The notes under the pieces: generated by a model
Told to the model about the DNA's origin: nothing
What the model saw: only the letters and a program-made list of their open reading frames with translations
Database searches by the model: none
Translations under genes and position numbers: made by a program
In this document: piece by piece, positions 54,551 through 64,000 of the stretch
Layout of the letters: the number at the start of each line of letters is the position of its first letter
Position numbering within the stretch: the stretch's first letter is position 1
NCBI RefSeq assembly: GCF_002245655.1
Contig: NZ_NOIH01000003.1
Span: forward strand, 496,001 to 560,000
DNA: 64,000 nucleotides
From: Thauera propionica
GTDB taxonomy: Bacteria; Pseudomonadota; Gammaproteobacteria; Burkholderiales; Rhodocyclaceae
Direction: 5' to 3'

Positions 54551-54554
<4 letters not shown>
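52569..54554 (-). CDS. recD: Exodeoxyribonuclease V alpha subunit RecD
   Basis: From the ATG at 54554 the protein has 661 residues. SF1B helicase motifs are in order: I GGPGTGKTTTVAALL, II VVDEASMLD, III LLGDKDQLAAVEAG, a FALTVHKSQGSEFDEV stretch (motif V) and LIYTGVTRAAHRV (motif VI). It is the fast 5'-3' motor of RecBCD. The start overlaps the recB stop as ATGA (54551-54554), and its own stop overlaps the PHA depolymerase start. Length is near the E. coli value of about 608, slightly longer. Confidence 0.96.
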
Positions 54555-58384
<3,830 letters not shown>

Positions 58385-58552
58385 GGCGGGGAGCGAAAGC
58401 GGATCGGGCCGACGCGCGGCGGCAGGCGGACGATAGCACGGCAGGACCGCGATCCCGAACGGGCACGCCGGTGGGCGATGTCCGATGCCGCCGGCACGCG
58501 GGCGACTGGCTATGATGTCGTTTTGAATCGGCATGCCGAACGGAGGTGGATC

Positions 58553-59275
58553 GTGGCGGAAGCGAGAATCGGATTGATCCCGGCCCTGCTGCTGGCCGGC
58601 GGGGTGGCGTTTGCGGGACTGAAGGTCGGCGAGGGCATCGAGCGCTTCCGCATGGCGGACCGCAGCATCGTGGTGAAGGGCCTGGCCGAGCGCGACGTGA
58701 AGAGCGACTTCGCGGTGTGGACGCTGAGCTTTCGCCGAGCGGCAGACGAGTTTTCCGCCGTGCAGCAGGCGCTGGCGGCGGATCGCGACCAGGTGGTGAG
58801 CTTCCTGCATGGCCAGGGCTTCACCGACGACGAGATCGAGGTGCGGCCGCTGCAGGTGCAGGACCTGCTGGCGCGCGAGTACGGCCCGGACCGCGTGGCG
58901 CTGCGCTTCAACGGCCAGGGACAGGTGACGGTAAAGTCCGCCCGCGTCGACGCGGTGGCCGCGGCATCGAACCGCATCGACCCGCTGATCAAGGCCGGGG
59001 TGCAGCTAGGCGGCGACGGTGAAGGCGGCTGGCCGCGCTACCAGTTGCGCGGCTTCAACGACATCAAGCCGCAGCTGCTGGAAGAAGCCACCCTGAGCGC
59101 ACGCGAGCAGGCGCGCAAGTTCGCCGCCGACGCCGGCGCCACGCTCGGCCCGGTGAAGAGCGCCAACCAGGGCGCGATCCGCATCCTCGACGACGACGGC
59201 AGCGACATGGACAGCTCGCGCACCATCGGCAAGCGCCTGCGCGTGGTCAGCACCTTCGAGTTCAGCCTGCAGTAG
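58553..59275 (+). CDS. SIMPL-domain (DUF541) protein
   Basis: The 240-residue protein starts with GTG at 58553, chosen because an excellent GGAGGT site lies a few bases upstream. One N-terminal membrane anchor (IGLIPALLLAGGVAFAGLKVG) precedes a SIMPL domain (about 35-235): RSIVVKGLAERDVKSDFAVWTLSF, QVTVKSARVDAV, YQLRGFNDIKPQLLEEATLSAREQARKFAADAGATLGPVKSANQG. Such proteins are periplasmic or outer-membrane associated; some relatives protect against oxidative stress, but no general function is known. Divergent from recB. Confidence 0.9.
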   Translation: MAEARIGLIPALLLAGGVAFAGLKVGEGIERFRMADRSIVVKGLAERDVKSDFAVWTLSFRRAADEFSAVQQALAADRDQVVSFLHGQGFTDDEIEVRPLQVQDLLAREYGPDRVALRFNGQGQVTVKSARVDAVAAASNRIDPLIKAGVQLGGDGEGGWPRYQLRGFNDIKPQLLEEATLSAREQARKFAADAGATLGPVKSANQGAIRILDDDGSDMDSSRTIGKRLRVVSTFEFSLQ

Positions 59276-59293
59276 GCACGGCCGGCGGCGCCT

Positions 59294-61738
59294 TCAGTCG
59301 TGAAGCACGGCGAGCAGCGCCTCGAAATCGCGCAGCGCCATCGGGCGGCCGAACAGGTAGCCCTGGTGCTCGCGGCATCCCCGCGCCGTCAGGAAGGCGA
59401 ACTGGTCCTCGCTCTCCACGCCCTCGGCGATCACGCTCAGGCCCAGGCTGCAGCCCAGACCGAGGATGGTCTCGACGATGGCGGCATCGTTGGCGTCGCT
59501 CATCACGTCGCGCACGAAGGACTGGTCGATCTTGAGCTGCGACAGCGGCAGGCGCTTGAGGTAGGCCAGCGATGAATAGCCGGTGCCGAAATCGTCCAGC
59601 GAGAAGCGGATGCCAAGCGCACGCAGTTCCTCCATGCGCTCGACAACCGCCTCGGCGTCCTCGATCAGCGTACTTTCGGTCAGTTCCAGCTTGAGGCGGT
59701 CGGCCGGGGCACCAGTGGCCGCAAGAAGCTCGCGCAACTGGTCGGTGAAGCCGGCCTGCCGGAACTGGCGCGCACTGACGTTGACCGCCAGGCGCAGGTG
59801 CGCTGCCTCCGGCCTCGCCGCCCAGGCCGCGAGCTGGATGCAGGCGGTGCGCAGCACCCAGATGCCGATCGGCACGATCAGCCCGGTCTCCTCGGCCAGC
59901 CCGATGAAGCTGCTTGGGCAGATCAGCCCGCGCGCCGGATGGCGCCAGCGCAGCAGGGCTTCGGCGCCGATCGGCCGGCGTTTCTCGTCCACCTGCACCT
60001 GGTAGTGCAATTCGAACTGGCGGTCGCGCAGCGCGCGGTGAAGATCGGCGTGCAGTGCCGCGCGCTCGGTGGCGGCAGCCTGCATGGCCGGGTCGAAGAA
60101 GCACAGCGTGTTGCGCCCGGCGGCCTTGGCCTGGTACATCGCGGTGTCGGCGCGGCGCAACAGCTCGCTCGCGCTGATGTCCTGGGTGCCGAACAGGGTG
60201 ATGCCGATGCTGGCCGAGCAGTGGTACGTGATTGCCTCGCCGTCGGCACGGCGCATCAAATGAAAGGGACGGTTGAGTTCGTCGCGGATCTTGCCGGCAA
60301 TGGCGTTGGCCTGCACCAGCCCCTCGACCACGCCGTCGATGTCCTCGAGGATCACGACGAACTCGTCGCCGCCGAGACGCGCCGCGGTGTCGCCCTGGCG
60401 GATGCAGAGCCGCAGTCGCGCAGCGACCTTCATCAGGAGTTCATCACCGGCCTCGTGGCCGTGGGTGTCGTTGAGATCCTTGAAGTGATCGAGGTCGATC
60501 AGCAGCAGCGCGCCTTCCTGGTGCCTGCGGGCGCTGCCGATCAGCGCATGCTCGAGCCGGTCGAGCATCAGGCGCCGGTTGGGCAGGCGCGTCAGTGGAT
60601 CGAAGAACGCGAGCTGGTGGATCTGCTCCTCGTGGCGCTTGCGCTCGGTGATGTCCTGGTTGAAGCCGCAGATGCCGACGGTCTCGCCGCCCACGCGGAT
60701 CGGCGCAACCACGCACTGGAACACGCGGCGCTCGCCGTCGATGTCGCACGCGACTTCCTTGCGCACCGTCTCGCCGGCATAGGCCCGCCGGTTGCTGGCC
60801 AGCCAGTCTGCAAGCTCCTCGGGGCTCGCCTCGGCGTCCTCCACCCGACTGCCCAGCAGGCTGCCCCAGTGCGCCACCGTCGCCGCATTCTCCATGATGC
60901 AGCGTCCTTGCAGGTCGCGCGCCCAGAACTCCGCCGGGATGTTGTCCACCACCGCGCGCAATAGCGACTCGCGCTCGCGCAGCGTTTGCTCCGCCTGCTT
61001 GCGCGGCGTGATCTTGCGCGACAGCACGATGAAGCTGGGCATGTCGTCGCCACCGGTCGACTTCGGTGCGACGGAGATCTCGAACCACTGCGTCCCTTGC
61101 CTGGATTCGGCCTTGAACTGGCGCCCCATGGATCGGCCCGTCTCGTGCGCCTCGTGCAAGGCCTGGAGGACGCTCTCGGCCTCCTCCCGCTCGAGCACCT
61201 CGCGCACGGTCTTGCCCAGGAAGGCCGCGGGCGACGCGGCGAGCAGGTCCTCGCTGCGCGCGTGATAGCTGAGGCAGCGGCCCTCCAGGTCCAGCTCGAA
61301 CACCGGATCAGGCAGGGCGTGGATGAGGGTGGCGAGCTCGTTCTTCAGGCTCACAACCTGCTGCTCGCGGCGCTTGCGCGCGTCGATGTCGATGGTGATG
61401 CCGGCCACCCCGTCGGCGCGGCCATCCGCAGCGAACAGCGGCTGCTTGATGGTGAGGCAGCAGCGGACGTCGGCCGGGTCGCCGAACGGGAAGTACTCCT
61501 CGGCCACGATGGGCTCGCCGCTCTCGATCACGCGCAGGTCGTTGGCGCGGGCGGCGTCGGCAAGCTCGGCCGGAAACAGGTCGTGGTCGCAACGCCCGAT
61601 CACCTCGTCGCGGCGCAGGTTCAGCAGCGCGCAGGCGAGGTCGTTGGCATAGGTGTAGCGGCCGTCGGCATCCTTGGTGTAGATGCAGGCCTGAAGGCTG
61701 TCGATGGCCGCCCGCAGACGACCGCTATCATCGCTCAT
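59294..61738 (-). CDS. Triple PAS-GGDEF-EAL c-di-GMP signalling protein
   Basis: The 814-residue protein has no membrane segment. Three PAS domains (about 5-120, 128-245 and 255-375) end in PAC tails such as ITIDIDARKRREQQ and ICGFNQDITERKRHEE. A GGDEF domain (about 380-545, RLGGDEFVVIL intact) and an EAL domain (about 555-808; GAEALLRWRHP, LELTESTLIE, LDDFGTGYSSL, KIDQSFV) follow. Both catalytic motif sets are complete. It differs from the 35.6-kb protein by the extra PAS, and is unlikely to be a recent duplicate given different PAS sequences. Divergent from the photolyase gene. Confidence 0.93.
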   Translation of the reverse strand: MSDDSGRLRAAIDSLQACIYTKDADGRYTYANDLACALLNLRRDEVIGRCDHDLFPAELADAARANDLRVIESGEPIVAEEYFPFGDPADVRCCLTIKQPLFAADGRADGVAGITIDIDARKRREQQVVSLKNELATLIHALPDPVFELDLEGRCLSYHARSEDLLAASPAAFLGKTVREVLEREEAESVLQALHEAHETGRSMGRQFKAESRQGTQWFEISVAPKSTGGDDMPSFIVLSRKITPRKQAEQTLRERESLLRAVVDNIPAEFWARDLQGRCIMENAATVAHWGSLLGSRVEDAEASPEELADWLASNRRAYAGETVRKEVACDIDGERRVFQCVVAPIRVGGETVGICGFNQDITERKRHEEQIHQLAFFDPLTRLPNRRLMLDRLEHALIGSARRHQEGALLLIDLDHFKDLNDTHGHEAGDELLMKVAARLRLCIRQGDTAARLGGDEFVVILEDIDGVVEGLVQANAIAGKIRDELNRPFHLMRRADGEAITYHCSASIGITLFGTQDISASELLRRADTAMYQAKAAGRNTLCFFDPAMQAAATERAALHADLHRALRDRQFELHYQVQVDEKRRPIGAEALLRWRHPARGLICPSSFIGLAEETGLIVPIGIWVLRTACIQLAAWAARPEAAHLRLAVNVSARQFRQAGFTDQLRELLAATGAPADRLKLELTESTLIEDAEAVVERMEELRALGIRFSLDDFGTGYSSLAYLKRLPLSQLKIDQSFVRDVMSDANDAAIVETILGLGCSLGLSVIAEGVESEDQFAFLTARGCREHQGYLFGRPMALRDFEALLAVLHD

Positions 61739-61966
61739 CGGTATGCTCGGCCATGCTCGGGGCGCTCTGATCCCAGGATAAGAAGTATTTGGCGCGCGCA
61801 GTCTGCGCTACCCAAAGAACATCTCCCATGAAGCACTTCACACTTGGGACGACGCTGCGACATTTTGCCGCGGGGTCGTCCGACACCGCCCGACAGCCGC
61901 GGCCGCGCGCGCGAACCAAATCGGGACGTCCGGAATCAGACGCGGACGCTTCCCCCTCCCTTCCCC

Positions 61967-63502
61967 ATGACGACCCTGCGCCTCATCCTCGGCGACCAGC
62001 TCAACGCCGCGCACACCTGGTTCCGCACCCCGCGTGCGGACGTGCTCCACGTGATGATGGAAGTACGCAGCGAGACCGACTACGTGCGCCATCACGCGCA
62101 GAAGGTGCTTGCAATGTTCGCCGCGATGCGCGCCTTCGCCACCGCGCTCGAGACCGCCGGACACCGTGTGCGCTACCTGCGGATCGGTGACACCGACAAC
62201 CGCCAGTCCTTCGCCGCCAACCTGGCGCAGGTAGCAGCCGAGTGCGGCGCGACCCGCTTCGAGCGCATGGAGGCCGACGAATGGCGGGTGGAACGCCTGC
62301 TCGACGAGGCTGCCGCTGCGCTCGGCCTGCCCCAAGGGGTCATCGGCAGCGAACACTTCCTCGCCGACCGTGCCGAGCTCGCCCAGCGCTTCGCCACCAA
62401 GGTGCCGCGCATGGAGTTCTTCTACCGCGACATGCGCCGCCGCCACCGCATCCTGCTCGATGCGGACGGTGGCCCGGTGGGCGGGGTGTGGAATTTCGAT
62501 GCGCAGAACCGCGACAAGTGGCCGGGCGACCCACCCGCGCCGGACTGGCCGTGGCGCGGGCACGATCTCTCCGCGCTGTGGGACGAGATCGTCGCCGCCG
62601 GCGTGCAGACGATCGGCACGCCCCACGCCGGCACGCTGCGCTGGCCGACCAGCCGGCGCGAGGCGCGCGCCGGGCTGGCGCGTTTCATCGAACATGCGCT
62701 GCCCCACTTCGGGACCTATCAGGACGCGATGAGCACGCGCTCGACGACACTGTTCCATTCCGGACTGTCCTTTGCGCTCAACGTCAAGCTGCTGCATCCG
62801 CGCGAGGTCATCGATGCCGCCGTCGCGGCGTGGCAGGCGGGCAAGGTGGAGCTGGCGAACTGCGAGGGCTTCGTGCGCCAGATCCTGGGCTGGCGCGAGT
62901 TCGTGCGCGGCGTGTATTGGGCGCGCATGCCGGGCTATGCGACGGCCAACGCGCTCGACGCGCATCGCCCGCTGCCGGCGTGGTACTGGAGCGGCGACAC
63001 GAAAATGGCCTGCCTGCGCCACGCGATCGCACAGTCGCTCGACACCGGCTACGCCCATCACATCCAGCGCCTGATGGTCACCGGGAACTTCGCGCTGCTC
63101 GCCGGCTGCGACCCGGACGAAGTCGATGCCTGGTACCTCGGCATCTACATCGACGCTTTCGAGTGGGTGGAGATGCCCAACACCCGCGGCATGAGCCAGT
63201 TCGCCGACGGCGGCGTGATCGCCAGCAAGCCCTACGCCGGCGCGGCGAGCTACATCGGCAAGCAGTCGGACTACTGCAAGGCCTGCGCCTACGACCCCAA
63301 GCGCCGCCATGGTGCCAGCGGCAAGCCCGCCTGCCCGCTCAACAGCCTGTACTGGGACTTCCTGCTGCGCCATGAAGCCCGCTTCGCGCGCAATCCGCGC
63401 ATGGCGATGCCCTACAAGGCGTGGGCGAAGATGGCGCCCACCGAACGCGCGGCGACGCTCTCGCAGGCGGCCCGCTATCTCGAACGGCTGGAAGCGCTAT
63501 GA
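61967..63502 (+). CDS. phrB: Fe-S cluster photolyase/cryptochrome (PhrB/CryB, (6-4)-type)
   Basis: The 511-residue protein belongs to the bacterial cryptochrome/(6-4) photolyase group (FeS-BCP). Four cysteines match the [4Fe-4S] ligands: C349 (KMACLRHAI), C437 and C440 (SDYCKACAYD) and C456 (PACPLNSLYW). The FAD region contains GFVRQILGWREFVRGVYW and YLGIYIDAFEWVEMPNTRGMSQFADGG. Family members repair (6-4) photoproducts with light or act as photosensors. The ATG at 61967 begins the family sequence MTTLRLILGDQLN; the upstream open frame does not. Its neighbour dps points to a stress-protection setting. Confidence 0.94.
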   Translation: MTTLRLILGDQLNAAHTWFRTPRADVLHVMMEVRSETDYVRHHAQKVLAMFAAMRAFATALETAGHRVRYLRIGDTDNRQSFAANLAQVAAECGATRFERMEADEWRVERLLDEAAAALGLPQGVIGSEHFLADRAELAQRFATKVPRMEFFYRDMRRRHRILLDADGGPVGGVWNFDAQNRDKWPGDPPAPDWPWRGHDLSALWDEIVAAGVQTIGTPHAGTLRWPTSRREARAGLARFIEHALPHFGTYQDAMSTRSTTLFHSGLSFALNVKLLHPREVIDAAVAAWQAGKVELANCEGFVRQILGWREFVRGVYWARMPGYATANALDAHRPLPAWYWSGDTKMACLRHAIAQSLDTGYAHHIQRLMVTGNFALLAGCDPDEVDAWYLGIYIDAFEWVEMPNTRGMSQFADGGVIASKPYAGAASYIGKQSDYCKACAYDPKRRHGASGKPACPLNSLYWDFLLRHEARFARNPRMAMPYKAWAKMAPTERAATLSQAARYLERLEAL

Positions 63503-63686
63503 CACGCGTGCATCCGTTCGGTCTGCGGCGGATCAAGCAGCCGGGCCGTTTTCGGGGTTATCCTGTTGTCTCACGCACACCTGCGCGCCGCCGTCATGAC
63601 GACATCGGCCTTGCCAGGCGCGGTGTGCAACGCAACACGCTTGATCCCGCATGGCGCATCGGCGCCCGAACACAGGAGAACGCACC

Positions 63687-64000
63687 ATGGCAACCAAGAA
63701 GACCAAGTCCGTCGCCATCGACATCGGCATCCCCGAGGACCAGCGCAAGAAAATCGCAGCCGGCCTGTCGGCGCTGCTGGCCGACAGCTACACGCTGTAC
63801 CTGATGACGCACAACTTCCACTGGAACGTGACCGGGCCGCAGTTCAACAGCCTGCACGCCATGTTCATGGACCAGTACACCGAGCAGTGGAACGCGCTCG
63901 ACATCATCGCCGAGCGCATCCGCGCGCTGGGCTTCCCCGCCCCGGGCACCTACAAGGAGTTCGTCAAGCTGGCGTCGATCAAGGAAGTCGAAGGCGTGCC
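63687..64000 (+). CDS. dps: Dps-family DNA-protecting ferritin (C-terminus cut by window edge)
   Basis: The first 104 residues are present and the gene runs off the right edge. It starts [22 protein letters not shown]. The ferroxidase helix [30 protein letters not shown] (about residues 40-69) holds the conserved H and W, and is followed by [16 protein letters not shown], where D and E complete the inter-subunit iron site. Dps oxidises iron with peroxide and coats DNA in starvation. AGGAGA lies eight bases before the ATG. The family is about 155-165 residues, so roughly two thirds is visible. Confidence 0.95.
   Translation, partial: MATKKTKSVAIDIGIPEDQRKKIAAGLSALLADSYTLYLMTHNFHWNVTGPQFNSLHAMFMDQYTEQWNALDIIAERIRALGFPAPGTYKEFVKLASIKEVEGV

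Overview
The window looks like chromosomal DNA of a Betaproteobacterium, most likely of the Rhodocyclales (Azoarcus/Thauera/Aromatoleum type). The DNA is uniformly very GC-rich, with strong third-position GC bias and dense genes. Family cues pointing the same way are a TorF-porin/glnK/amtB nitrogen operon, a type II (proteobacterial) GshA, a RHH-less PutA beside an Lrp-type regulator, a BenE benzoate permease beside a DsbA-like isomerase, and several c-di-GMP proteins. This assignment rests on recognising protein families, not on a database search. I see no rRNA, tRNA, CRISPR array, insertion sequence or prophage, and no gap above 300 bases without a gene. Both window edges cut genes: comM/yifB on the left and dps on the right.

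Layout. 0-4.1 kb: comM (partial), ubiK, then a nitrogen-controlled operon (TorF-type porin, glnK, amtB) behind a canonical sigma-54 promoter and an NtrC-like palindrome, closed by a strong terminator. 4.1-9.2 kb, minus strand: an acyl-CoA dehydrogenase with a double operator at its promoter, an aspartate kinase of ectoine-pathway type, purU and thrH. 9.4-16.2 kb: an HD-GYP protein, a YheS-type ABC-F ATPase, a secreted coiled-coil protein, a 2-hydroxychromene-2-carboxylate isomerase-like protein, BenE and a DUF6279 lipoprotein. 16.3-19.6 kb: gshA-gshB-apbE, translationally coupled. 19.8-24.1 kb: an Lrp-type regulator divergent from putA. 24.3-29.3 kb: a complete branched-chain amino-acid ABC transporter (livKHMGF). 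29.4-35.6 kb: EamA exporter, GDSL lipoprotein, DUF3750 protein, then a sulfur cassette (periplasmic rhodanese, YeeE/YedE transporter, 55-residue membrane protein) and a patatin. 35.6-48.8 kb: PAS-GGDEF-EAL protein, solitary DNA adenine methyltransferase, cysK, UvrD-like helicase, TTC38-like TPR protein divergent from an AraC regulator, 7TM-DISM diguanylate cyclase divergent from a stand-alone metacaspase, and a LOG-family protein. 48.8-58.4 kb: one minus-strand run recB-recD-PHA depolymerase-modA-modB-modC, with no recC beside recB. 58.5-64 kb: SIMPL protein, a second PAS-GGDEF-EAL protein, an Fe-S photolyase/cryptochrome (PhrB/CryB type) and the start of dps.

Themes. Nitrogen and amino-acid acquisition (porin-GlnK-AmtB, Liv, PutA/Lrp), reduced-sulfur handling (rhodanese, YeeE, CysK, glutathione synthesis), stress and DNA repair (RecBD, UvrD-like, photolyase, Dps, glutathione) and c-di-GMP turnover (four proteins) recur. 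Many adjacent genes overlap by ATGA or TGATG, so several operons can be read directly. The most checkable regulatory results are the sigma-54/NtrC control region at about 1.38-1.52 kb and the paired operators on the acyl-CoA dehydrogenase promoter at about 5.98-6.03 kb.
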